From NCBI GenBank assembly GCA_018881555.1, contig JACAXG010000071.1, positions 4,098,537 to 4,162,536 of the forward strand: a stretch of 64,000 bases of DNA, in the 5' to 3' direction. The stretch's first letter is position 1; each line of letters begins with the position of its first letter. Shown piece after piece: positions 1-12,800 of the stretch. The stretch comes from Amblyornis subalaris (Eukaryota; Chordata; Aves; Passeriformes; Ptilonorhynchidae). A program made the position numbers and the translations under genes. Under the pieces are notes generated by a model. The model worked only from the letters and a program-made list of their open reading frames with translations, was not told the origin of the DNA and did not search any database.

Positions 1-1144
1 CATGACATGGATGAAGACTTGAACAACACAACATTTTAACACTGCAATAGCAATGGATACATCATCTGCATACCACCACAGTAATATGGAATTGAGTATC
101 AACACAACAAAGGCATATTACAGCAAAAAAGACCTCCCAAACAATCTCCCAGTTTACTTTTTGGAAAACAGATACCTTATTCCGATTTTTAAAAAAATTT
201 AATAGTTTTCCTGCTTTCTGAACTAACTTTATTGCTTTTACTGCAATTGGTCTTTACTGACTACATACACCCAGCCTGTATAGAGGANGACAGAGAGCAT
301 GTCTGTTTTGGTATATAACACTGGGCATTTAGCTGTGTAAATACAGTAACATCACAGGTAACGATAGCCTAGGTGCCTGGCAAGCTCCTGTTTTTTCTTG
401 TTTCCTATTTTGCTCTTGGAAAATAAAAGTCTGAAGCTCAGGCTTCTACTTCAAACTCAAGTTTTCACCTTGAAGGGTTATAAAATGGCAAGGGGGAGGA
501 GGGATGACAGGAAAGACAGGATTAACAGAAGGAAGGAAAAGATGTTGCTGAATGGAAGGACAAGAAAAGAGAAAGGAAGCTGCCCATTTTAACACACATG
601 ACAGCAGCAAGTCAGCCAGCAAATAACAGCTGCCACTCAGCAATACTTTTATCTCCTTGAAGGAGCTATATTCTAGCAGCTGCCATGAGGAAAAAGAAGT
701 TTAGTTACCTTACAAGCTATATTTACTGGTTCCTCTCTCCCATTTTCATTAAACACATGACTTAAGACTAGTACCACCAGCATTGACTGGATATAAAGCC
801 TCTCAATGCTCTCAATTTTAACAGTGATTTCTGCATATCCCGGTCATCATCTTCCACCAGCAAAACATGCTAGAGAGACACAGAACTGTAATGACACATT
901 TAAATATAATGTATCCAAAATAAGTCTGCCCTCACAACTTCACCTATCTACAGATAAATGCTTGAAGATCAGAGTCCCAATATTTTCAAGAAAAGATGTC
1001 TGGCTGTGCAGCAATTCTCTCCAGCTTGTAATGAGATAATTTGCTTCTCTAGAAGGCACATTGTTGGATATCTTGTTAAAAAACCAAACTAACAACCCCA
1101 CCAAAATCCAAACCCATGAACAATGCAAAATTAATAGTAGAGTT

Positions 1145-1550
1145 CAGAAGGAACTGCAAGTGTTCATCTAGTCCATTCCTTTTTCCATCAGGTAAATTAT
1201 ATCTCCATCTTGCCCGGCAGACAGTATTGNCACTTTTTAAAGACTTCCAGTACTAAAACGTTGCAGGGTTATACAAAAACAGTATTTNCTAAGACTACTC
1301 TAACACTGTTTTCTAATGTTCAGACTGAAAATGCAATTTAAGTCTAATATCATCTGTTCTGTCTTCCATGAACATGGACATCCTGGGGTTTTGCCTCTAA
1401 CTCTTTGAACAGCTTTCAACACTATTCAGGTTATTCTGCTGTCATGTCTCCCATGAGTCTTTTCCTTTGTAGACAAACCATCCCAATTCCTTCTCTCTTT
1501 CCTCACGGGTCATGTTTTCTTGAAGCACAGAACACAGAAATGGTCAAAAA
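1145..1550 (-). mobile_element. Degenerate CR1-type LINE 3' region
   Basis: Read on the plus strand, the order of phrases matches the antisense of bird CR1 3' ends: a stretch like catctagtccattcc, then taatgttcagactgaaa, then aaccatcccaattccttctc. It is heavily diverged and carries gaps. The 3' end of the element would be on the left. Confidence 0.5.
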
Positions 1551-2981
1551 AGGTCTCATAGGTCAGTAATGACAAGGATCCCAAATAGCATCTTGCTTGT
1601 GGTAACGTATGAAAAGAACTGTATAAGACTGTACAATACCCTTACTTTACTTATGCCATGTATGATCAACAATATCAATACAAGAGTAAATAAGAGTATT
1701 GTCAGGCCTCAGAAACAGTAAATACCTAGGCTGAATTTAGGTCAACTTATTAGTTCATGAACAACAATATAGACAGTTTCGTTTCTGTCAGAATGGTTAA
1801 AAAATAATCTAAAGAGTAGCCAAATTACGGGTATTTTCTTACTATTTTTAGGAATGGTACAATGGAAATGCTGGCACCAGCTTTCTTCAGTGATGTGATT
1901 ATGTGTAAGATGTCAAGAGCATTTTACTTCAAAAGTATGTATTTTAATACAAGTAAAATGCAAATGCATGCAGAAGAGCACAGTATATGTAATAATATAA
2001 AAGTGGAAGACTTCTGAGCCTGTTAGCTCAGCCTGTTAGCACTTCCATCTGTAACAGCCCCAAGGCAAATATTTCAGTTTCCTGGGGTTCTTCAATATGC
2101 TGTATCCAGAGTTTAGTTGTGCCAGCAACTTACAAAACATTATGAATGATGCAGTACTGTGCAATTCTCCTTGTCATGGTTACACACAGCCTTCCTGAAG
2201 ATCACCCAAACTCCGCTTCTTCCAGCAGCTGACGTTTGGAATTGCTTTGACAGCACAAAGCTCAGTCCCAGCTAGGCTCAGCTTGCAGACCCAGAAACTG
2301 CTCCTTCAGCCCTGGCAGAGGCAGATGTTCCTGCACTTGCACCTTCAGGCTTTGCTCAGCAGCCGCCTCCGCTCCCACTGGGCCATCGGCTGCCACAGCC
2401 CATCATGTCTGACTTGGAGTGAAGGTACTAACGACACACATTGGAATATTTATCTAACTTATGTCTCTCCTGGGAACATTTAGACAGTCTTCAGGACCTA
2501 AGCAGATGTAGTCTTAGGCAGAACTGCTTCTCACAGGGAATATTACTTTGGAAATATTTAAATATTTGCTCCCTTCCATGTTGTTGTGTCAAAAGACATC
2601 ACAAAGCTAATAAAAGAGCCAGATCACTACATAACCCCTTGACACCTCCACACTACAAATGATCTCAAAACAGTCTAATGAATTACTCCCAAGTGAAATG
2701 CGAGCAATAATAAAATGAACGTTTCTCTGTACATTGTTTCAAAACTATGTCAACAAAGTTATTTACAAATTACCATTCTTCAGAAAATGACAATAGGAAG
2801 CAGCCCACCCTCCAGAAATAAATTCATATCAAGCAGAGCATTTGTGTGGGGCCTGGCCCATTCTACCAACACTAAGCTACAGAATGCAGATATTTTACTC
2901 CTTGAGTGCTGATACTCATAGATCCAGATGGATAAACAAAAATGGCCAGAAGAGTAAAATCAGAATCAAATTCCTAGCCAA

Positions 2982-3006
2982 ATAATAATAATAATAATAA
3001 TAATAA
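2982..3006. repeat. (AAT)n microsatellite
   Basis: Eight tandem ATA/AAT units in intron 26 of CABIN1. Confidence 0.9.
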
Positions 3007-3703
3007 GGTTACTGAAATTGTAACTTAATTTCTATTATATATGTAATTGCAAAATATTCAATAACACTATGATACCATCCCCCCTCCTGCATTTATAAGC
3101 CAATTATTTATTCTATCACTTTATGGTCTATAAAGATGAGCTGCTAACCAGTCATTGTAAATGATAAAGAAAAATTAAAAGATGAAATCTACTGGACTGT
3201 CATGCAAATCACTTCGTGCTGAATCACAATATATTCAGAACAGTTGCCACCTGCCTCCTTAAAAAATTGATAATACTGTTTCGTGTTGTCCTTTTACCAA
3301 TTTGTCGTGTTTCAACCACAGTTTATATTTTCACCTGGTCATTTCACACAGGCTGAAACAGTGTCCAGTCTTCTAAAGACTGAACCCACATCTTTCCTAA
3401 TGAGTTCTGAAGGAAAATATCACTGAAAATTCAGTGAACTCATACTCCTCCTACCACCATTTCTGTTTTGACTAAGTGACAGGTGCCAATGGTGGCAGGT
3501 GACAACTCTGAGTTTTGTATTTAAAGCTCTGACTGTACATTGATTCTACTTAAAGCACTGAATTTATAAAGATAATGAGCTTCAATATTGCCCGTGTTAC
3601 CACAGACCCATCACCCTCCTTGAGCAGTTTGATCATTCCTGGTCAAACCCCCCATGCTTAGAGCACCTCCCTGTGCTGGCAGTATTGAGAACAGGGACTG
3701 TAC

Positions 3704-3882
3704 CGTCCGGCGTTGCCTGCTGACGGGGTTTTTTACATTTGACGTAATCGTGGTCAACTGGAGTGGCTGTGTAAGGTGGGGATGTCAGACCTGGACCGGA
3801 GGAGGAGGGGAGGGAAGTCCCAGGGCCTGGCACTGTTCCAGCTGAGGAGTGAGAATCTTCATCTATCATGCAAGCTTTTTCT
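3704..3882 (-). CDS. CABIN1: CABIN1 exon 26 (last exon in window)
   Basis: Residues 1308-1367 plus one base. It carries [40 protein letters not shown] and [11 protein letters not shown]. It leaves in phase 1 at GACG|gtacag. The following human sequence (a Ser/Asp-rich stretch) is not found to the left, so the next exon is outside the window. Confidence 0.94.
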
Positions 3883-6800
3883 CTGGGAGGGCAAGAAAAA
3901 ATACAAAGTGTTTATATAGTAGGAACATATACAAAGAACAAAAGGAGACTACATGTTCTCACAGCATTTCCAATGCAGTAATTAAATCTTACTAAAAAAT
4001 TCTAAATGATGGGTTTTTAGTACAAGTTACATTCCTCCCTCGTCACTGGTCAACAGTAAACCATTCTCTATTTTGTAGTTGTTAATGAGACTAAAATCTC
4101 TCATCCTATAAATAAAGGTAATTGCTTTTGCATTTTTTAATAATTGATTTAAAAAAATCAAATTTATTAATAAATAAAAACAGTGGCTTCAAAATGGATC
4201 ACAAGACCAAAATTGTTCTGTTTTCTTCCCTTCCCATCTCCTGTGTGCCAATTACTGAGGAGATCTCAGAGTAGCATGTAAACTTACTCTTGGCACCCGA
4301 AAACTGCAAAAATTAGAATGAATTTTAATCACTTTGGGTTTTTTTTATATTTTATTCAGCTTCATCTTAATAGTTTATTGTCCAGTAGTTTATAAGCATA
4401 CATTCAGAGGATACTTCTGGAAACTACCACTCACTTCTCTGCAACTTTTGGGGTGTTCTTCTCCTCACCCCTGGCAAACGGTCCCTCAGAAGCTTCTTTC
4501 ATGAAACTAACCAGTATTTCTGCATCTACTCCAGAGTCTGGTTTCCCCACAAGTTTCAAAATAGAAGCATGAAGTCGAAAATATACCTAAAAAACACCAA
4601 AGTCCATTTGGTCAGTAAGGACTTTGTAGCCCTGTGATCTATTACAAATAGTCTTTTCTCTGTAGAAACTGCAGGAGTTAGTTAAGACAGTTATCTGCTA
4701 CCTAAACTTACCTGAATAGGATTTTCCCTGCCTTTGAAAAGTGCTTCTAAATTACAAGATCTGAACACTGCACAAATTTTACAACTGCAACCTATGGAAT
4801 ACAAAAGAGATAGCAGAGCTGGTCTCCACTGGGCATGTTCTAGATCCACTGCTTTTACCAGCCAACACAGTGAAAGCAAAGGTTTCATGCATGAACTTAT
4901 GCTTCCATAGGTACAAGATGCTTGTGAATCCTACTTAAGTTTGATTTTTACAAAAACTGACTAATGAACTGTGAGCAGCAAAATTCAGAAGTGGAATTGC
5001 TACCCACCTGCCCAAATTGCCTTTGAAACAAAATCAGCCTGAATAACAGGCTTCGTTTTACTCTCCAACTCTGTCTTGCAAATGCTGCCTGATGCAGAAC
5101 ACCATCTACATGTGCCTAACAATCTGCAGAGCACAACGTTTCACACCAACATATTTAACTTTCTTTTACCTCCAACGCCTCCATGGCAAGTTCTGGTGGA
5201 TTATGGTAGTGAATCTTCTTTGGGTACCGAGCAGCCTCCTCATGCAGGTAATGCCCTGCCTGTTTGTAGTGCAGCAGGTAGACCACAGGAGGCTGCTTCT
5301 GCTTCTCGGCGATCTTGCCCAGCATGTAGTGGATGAGCCACTCCTCCTCGTCGCCGTCGCCCTCGCAGCGCGACGCGGACGTGAAGCACACCTTGGCCGT
5401 CTCCAACATGCTGTCCCTGCGCTCCTCCATCTGCCACCCAGCCAAGGGGGGGAACACACAACACACCAATTCACTGCGCCTCACACAAAAAACTCTAAGA
5501 ATACACTGCTGTCAACAAGGTACATCATTTAAAACATTTTCAACCTAAAAGGCATGGAGTATGCCCGAGCGATCAAATACATCCCAGCAACCCACAAAAT
5601 GTGTTTATGGATAGGTTTTTGTTCNTTCCAGTAACTGCTGACACAAACAACCAGAACCAAACACTAAGACAGAAGCATAAGAATATGCACATAAATATAA
5701 ATCTGAAAAATAACAAAACAATATTCATGTCTACAAAAATTCTGCCACTTTTTTTGCAGCTGTAATTATCTTAAGTCTTCAAAGAAAAAAAGTTATTTGC
5801 TTTGTTCTGCAACTGAAGTCTGCGAGAGCCACTATGGACCACTCTCATTTGTGAAGAAATGTATTTCATCTTGCTTGCAATGTATCTAATTTTGAGCTGA
5901 ATACTCTCCCCACCCCACCCCGCCAAAAAAAAATTAAAACCAGAAGCATAAATTAAAGTTAAATGCCAATAAATTCGTGTAAAAAAACTAGGTCAAAAGA
6001 TGCATTAATGTAATCATCTCTCTTTGAAAAAGAAGTTTATAAATTTAAGCTGTGTGGCTATAACCAAGAACTAAAACACCTTTTCTAAACATTTCACAAG
6101 AAGAGAATAATAAGGGTTTTATGTATGAGAAACACATTCCTGAAGAGAGCTATCTCTGGAAGTGAAATGAAAGTGTTCCAATTTACCTTTTATTATAATA
6201 GAGCTTTTCTTACTAAATTATGCATTTTTAATATATTCACTTGAAAAAAATGAAGATTTAAGTAGTCCTAAATAAACATTCTCATTTAATTCTCTACTTC
6301 AGATGGCTGCTCTGTATTGGTCCTTTCATCTGATAATATGGAGTATACGAAGTAACTCCAGCATTATCCCTGGAATTCCTCAGCAAGTCCCTCATAGCCA
6401 AGGGGCCACAAGACCACAAGACCAAACTTCTGAGAGCTCAAAGGCATTAAATGTAGTAACTTAATTTCCTGAGGAGTTAATTTTGGAGCTGTTGGATGTA
6501 ATAATCCTCCAAAAGAAAACTCCATTGTTAACTGTCATTTCAAACACACTATTTAATAAACAATTTGTTCTCTTTTAATATGCAGGATGACATCATCTTC
6601 ATAGATGAGAAAGTGCCTGTGGGAAGTGCAGAGCTAATATAGAGGTGGAGGCAGCTCAGATGCAAGACCCACCACCTCACTGTAAATACTGCTCCTGGAA
6701 GCAAAGGATGTTCCCAGCACTGATCTCTGTAGTTCAAACACTAAAAATTTTACAAATTAGACCAGANGAACAGCACTTTCTTTTTTCATTCTGCTTCCAG

Positions 6801-9800
6801 TTGCAAACTATGTAATATTTGGAAGTCAGAACAGCTAAACCAGAAACAGAGTTCACTGGTCCAAAAAGACAGACAAAAGATTTTCCCAAGCAACACTTAT
6901 CACTGTCAGAGTGTATTTAGAATTGCTCATTTTCATTTAGCAATAAACTTCTTTATAATCTAACTTTTTCACCATCCTTATGCAGAAAGAGCTANTGAAT
7001 TTATAACAACATTTTCAATCAAAATTCTACCAATCTTCTCACTTTGATGTTTTGTTTAAGGAAATGGCTCAAAAACAGAAAAAGGGGAGGATGTCTTTAG
7101 ATACAAGAGATGACATGTGGACACAGATATCAGAGTAATTCCTGATCGTTTCACTACTTAAATATGTATACATTTCACCTTTTCCTGGAAACATTGTATG
7201 ACATTTACAGAAAGGAAAGGTAAACATTATTTCCCTTTCCAGAAGGTTACAATAATTTTGTGTTACTTTCAAAAGATAATTCAAAGATTAGTCTCAAACT
7301 GATTTTACATGGGAAAAAGAAAGGAAAAAATCACCTTTAAATGCTGCTTCACACCATCAGCTTATACGAATATTAGAATTTCCAATATTACTAAGTAACC
7401 ATACAGTCTCATGTGTGGAATATAGCATGTAAATACTTAATTCAAAAATTTACTATGTCAGAAAAGATAATTTTAAATATTTAGAATTTCACACTTCTCT
7501 CTGTTAGATCCCACCTGCTGCACAACTTCAGGGGGAAGTTCTGATTTCCACTGCTTGAGCTGTCGGGATGCAAAGGAATGTAANGCATAGGAGATGGTTC
7601 CATATTCAATCCACAAGGACAAGTTCGAGCTGTCAATCTCCAGGGCTCGTTTGAAGCAATTCAGGACAGGGGTAGAGTGCTTCCAGATTGGGCCATCGCT
7701 TTTCAATTCATTGGAGTTCAACTTGTCCTGAATCCGACTGGCTCGAGCCAGAGCCATCCCAGCCCAGGAGTCAAACCTATGCAAGCAAGAACATAACACA
7801 TGAACAAATTCCCCCCTGGACATTACACTGAAGGCATAGACAAGATTAATTTTGTTGTATCTGCAGCTTTCTCCTCCTTTCATCACACTCTCCCCCAGAA
7901 CAGATTTCTGCATCTCCTCTTCCCCTCAGAGTAGAACACAAGTTCTATAAGCCTAAATCATACTGATTTTATTAAAAGAGTTTCCTAATAAAGCACTGTC
8001 CCCAGTAATGGTCACACATGGAAAACAGATGAAAAATCAAGGTTTATTTGCCATGACAACCAGTTTATCTATACTTCTAATGGCATTACTCTTGTTAGGT
8101 TTTTTCTCAGTAACCACACTGTCCCGTCCAAACGCTGTCATCCCTTATTTCTGTAGGCCAGCAACAGACATTATGACATCTTATATAATTGGACTGAACT
8201 GTGAATAGTCTTTATCATAATCATTTTCCAACATAAAAATCATAAAACCAAAAATGCATTCAAGTAGGAAAATTCTGATGAACTAAAGCTGTAATTTCTA
8301 ACTGAGTGACTGTTCAGGGTCCAGCCCTGTGTTTATTGACAACACAGCCTGAAGGGTGCTTTCCATCGGCCACAATCTCACATTAACACCTGGGGTCAAT
8401 TACTCTGGAGTTTTACCATGATTTAAACACCAAACNAATAACCATAATGTTCTCTACTTTTGCTTGCAATTTCTTCTGATTCCAACTGAAGAGCCATTTC
8501 TAGGTCAAGTGACCTCAATAGTCAGATTCCTGAGGGGAATGGAACAGGAACCGCAGTACAGACAAGTAACATCTCATTGGACTGGGGTAAAAATACTATG
8601 CTACCACATAAGATATCTTAATGTCACATATTAAAGTAAAAACGCATTCCATTCACTTATTTATGAATTTAGGTTTTACAGAAAAATGGGTATGGGGTGG
8701 TATTGGCAATTTATCAGGCTTCAAACAAAAGTTTTAGTCATTTGCTAGTCATAAGTCCCAGACTAGAAGATGTAATAACATTAAACTACAGCTATTTCCT
8801 CTGAAGATTTCACATCTAAAATTGCTCTGTGCCTTCACCTTCCCTTTTGTCTCTGTTACGTGACTGGATTTAGAAACAATTTTCTTGTCTCAAGTCTATC
8901 AAATTAGGGGTTTTGTCACTGACCCGGATCTATCAACTTCAAGGAGAATTAAAACAATAACTAACACCTAATATGCAAACTCTATATTTAATCAGCAAAT
9001 TTAAAGGTTATTTAATTTAATTTAGAAGACTGTTATTCAGAACATGCTTTATTTTTTAGATGAGAGAGCTTAATCTTGATGGTATTTCAGCGAGTTGTAA
9101 ANTATCAAGAAACAAGGTGGTTTTGTTTAAATATCACTTAAATACTTTACTTGTATTCTCTACGTAGGTCTCTAGCAGCAAAATCAACACTTTTAGAAAG
9201 AGGTCAGCCTAAACAATTGATCCACCAAAGGACACTATTTGTGCTATAGCTATGTTATTGTATGGTGACATTTTTCACTCCTTATCATGCATGAACATGC
9301 CAAAGCAAAGAACAAAAGGTACAAACAGTTCATTCTTCATAGTTATTCTTTATTTTAATTTAGCTTCCTCCCCTCCCATTTTTTGGGTTTAATTTCAAAA
9401 CAATCAAATATTTAACCTTACATTTCGGCTTTTGTTTTCTTTGTCGGGTTGTTTTAGAGATGCCCTTAATTGTACAATGGACCTATGATAATGGATTGCA
9501 GATAGGGGATTTTGGTTGGTTTGGGTTTTTTTCACTCCTGGAACCAGTTTTCTGCTTTTTGGTACAGAAAGAAGTGAGAAGAATGAAGGATGTGCAGCAG
9601 GATTCAATAATACTGACCTGTTTGGACAAATACAAATGTCATGCATGTAAAATTTAATGGCCTTAGACTGTTCTTTGTTCTTGAAATGATAGTCTGCTAG
9701 AAGATAATACAACTCAGTCACCACCGGTGGAGAATAGTCTGCACCCTCCGGGAGAGATGGTGCCTGAAAATAAAAAAAGCAAAGGTTCATATTAAATAAA

Positions 9801-12800
9801 AGATTCATATTAAATGAGCTGCACACTTGCTTCTTCCTTGTAGTGGAAGTAGCCTTTCCATCACAGAATATGAAGGTTTTGAGCATGAAGACAGTGAAAG
9901 GATTTCACATATATAGAGAGCACTACAAACACTAATGAACATCTCATACTGACTACATTTTGCCATTCAAAGACTGAAAGCTTTGGTGGTGTCATTCCTA
10001 TTTTATTTAAATGCAATTACCTGAGGAAACCCAACATTATGGAATAAATCATTCCACTAATAATCTCAAAGTCAACATAAAAATAGCAACATTAATTTTA
10101 CTCCCTTTGATTTAATTTTTTTAAAAACAATTAATTATACCTTGCTGCATGTTCCTTCAATATAGGCAGATACAGTCTCTAGGCTTAGCATAGGCTTGTC
10201 TGTTCGAGGAACAATTGTAGCAGTTTTCTTCAGCAGGTTGGCCAAATCAGCAGACACAGTACTGGTTTTGTAACTATCAAATTCAGGAAGAGTTTTAGGC
10301 TTAAAGTATTCAAACATGAACAAAGCATCTTCCCATGTCAGATCAACCTGAAGAGGGAGGTAGATGAGAGGGGAAAAAANGTATTTCAAATTCCAAAATT
10401 CAAGTCTACTAATGATGGCTTTCTATGGCGTTTCCAGTTCATAAGAATATACACTTTACTCTAGCAGGAAGGAAATTAAACCTCCCAAAAACAGAACTAA
10501 AGGTGCTATTAATTTATGCTCCTCGCAATATATTGCTCACAGATTTAACAGAATAAGGTATTGCTGTAACTTAGTTTATGTCACCGAAAAATAAAGTCAT
10601 TCTACTTGCTTAGAAAAGTTGCTCAGAAAAGTTGTTTACAAGCAAGAATCAATTGTTAACATCCTGAGTGACACAGAGATCATGGGTAACATTTAGAGAA
10701 GGACTCTGCAGCTTCAGTTTCAGAGTCAAATAAGAGTAAATGAAATTGCAATCAGACAAAATTCTGAGATTCTTCAAACTCTCTACACAAAGTTACTTCC
10801 AGAATTTATTCCTCACTTTCTCTTCACTTTTCTTTCTTGAAAGCAGTAAAAATACCCAAAACAATTTACAGTTCTCTTCTGCTAGGCTAAGTTTTCTCCT
10901 TTAATTGTTCACCTTACCTCTTATGGTACATTTTGCTCTGAAATTGAAAAACAGGGAAGTTGCACAGGGTAATCTCCTTATACTTCCCTTTTACTTACTT
11001 TTTCTCATCTTCACTTTCTAAGATGTATGTTTAAGATACAGAATCCTCAACTATTTATGAACAGTAATGTAAAGGTATTTGTGTATTTAAAAAGGTTTGT
11101 TCAACAGAGCCAGACAATCATTTTGCTTGTATGAAAACAGTTTTGATTGATAGTTCTATGATCATTTGCATATGGTAAGCGAAAAAATAATCGGAGGCTT
11201 CCGAACAAAATCAGTGATGTTTCAAGACAGAGCATTGTATCACTGACCTGTTTTTTCTCTCCCTCCCTTAATATTACAACTCTCTTCCCAAGGCATTCTG
11301 TAGTTGCTCTTCTTCCAAATTCAACTGACTTCCACTTTTCTTGTGAACAGCTACCAGGTGTTTACCATCAGAGATGTTAAAGTAAGTGATAATATAATGT
11401 ACTTGCAAATTTTTAACAGTGACATTTTTCACTTTCATAAACTGCAAGGCTGGCTGCTAAAGTTTTCTTCTCTCAAGCTGACTTTTCCTCTCTAAATTTT
11501 CCTCAACCTTGAACTTCTTCTCAGCTGAAAACAGGAAAGTGATAGCTTAATAGAATCAATTTCTCAACATTTTCAAGATAGCAAACTACTGTGGATAAGA
11601 CTATACTAGCATTGAATTTAAAATATCTGTGTTGTTATATTTATAATTTTAAAAAATACTAAAACTTTTAGTTTATTCTCTACAATGTGTAAAATANATA
11701 AAATTTACAAGGAAATAAAAGTAATCTTTCTCCAAAATATATTAAAGTGTATTAGAACAAAACAAGTGTGTATCTTTCATCACTTCAGGATATTCAACTG
11801 ACATTAAATAATACATTAATTACCTGCTGTACTGAATGTTCTTCTAGGTACCTTGCTTTGCTTTTTTTGCTAGGGAAACCATATAAACAATAAAAACACT
11901 GTTCCAAGGCTGTTTCCAGCTCTTCTTTGTATGGGTGAGTATCTTCAGAAGTGGATGCTGCAAGTTCTTTTTGCAGTACCTGAACCTACAAGCCAAACAT
12001 CAACAAAAGTCACCTGCAAGCTGAAGATCACAGAAACTTGTCCAGCTGTCTGCAGGCAGATGATGAAAACAACATTAAGGAACTACATGTACATTTCCCC
12101 AGTTACAACCAAATATTAACCTGAATTTCTATAAACTAGTCTCACACAATTCCAATGGCACTGCAGCTGCATTGAAGTGCTTTTTTCTTCCTATGTTAAT
12201 TCACGAACTCTTATCTTTAACCAATGAGATTAGATATCAGCTTCATGTTTCAGACTTAAAATCATTCAAAGTTTTCCCCTACACACCAAGTTGCTTCTGT
12301 TAATATAAACACTACAGTTCATCAATCCTGTGAATAAGGAAAACGTACAGAAGAACTTCTGCCCTAATTCACAAACACCAATTTTCTCTGCATGGAAAAG
12401 GCAGGATGGAAAGGACTTTGCAGAAAAAGAAGAGACAGTTAATGAAAGTTTGGCTAAAAGGACTATAGAATTGCACAGTATGAATAGTATTACACAGATG
12501 GCTACACACCAAGGAAAGTGGCTGGATTGATCCCAAATGACTAAACACTGTAGCAAGTTCCTATCTTTACCTTCGACACTGCAAGAGAAAGTACCCATCA
12601 GCAGCAGCATATTTTGGAAGATGCTAATACTCTATGACATTCATTAAAAAAACTGCAACTCAATGCCAAAAGACAAGAGAAAATTCTTTGAAAATTCTCA
12701 CTAAGCTTCCGTAAAAAACAAGCCAAAAAGGAACACATTCCAGGAAGACATTTCAAGGTCAATACAAACATGTTCACCAAGAATAATCTGCGTAGTTACT

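Larger units (their letters stand above)
1..3703 (-). other. CABIN1 intron 26 (partial)
   Basis: AT-rich intronic sequence with no exon that I can recognise. It holds an old CR1-like fragment near 1145-1550, a GC-rich patch at about 2210-2430 and an AAT microsatellite at about 2982-3006. Short open frames here resemble nothing known. Confidence 0.7.
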
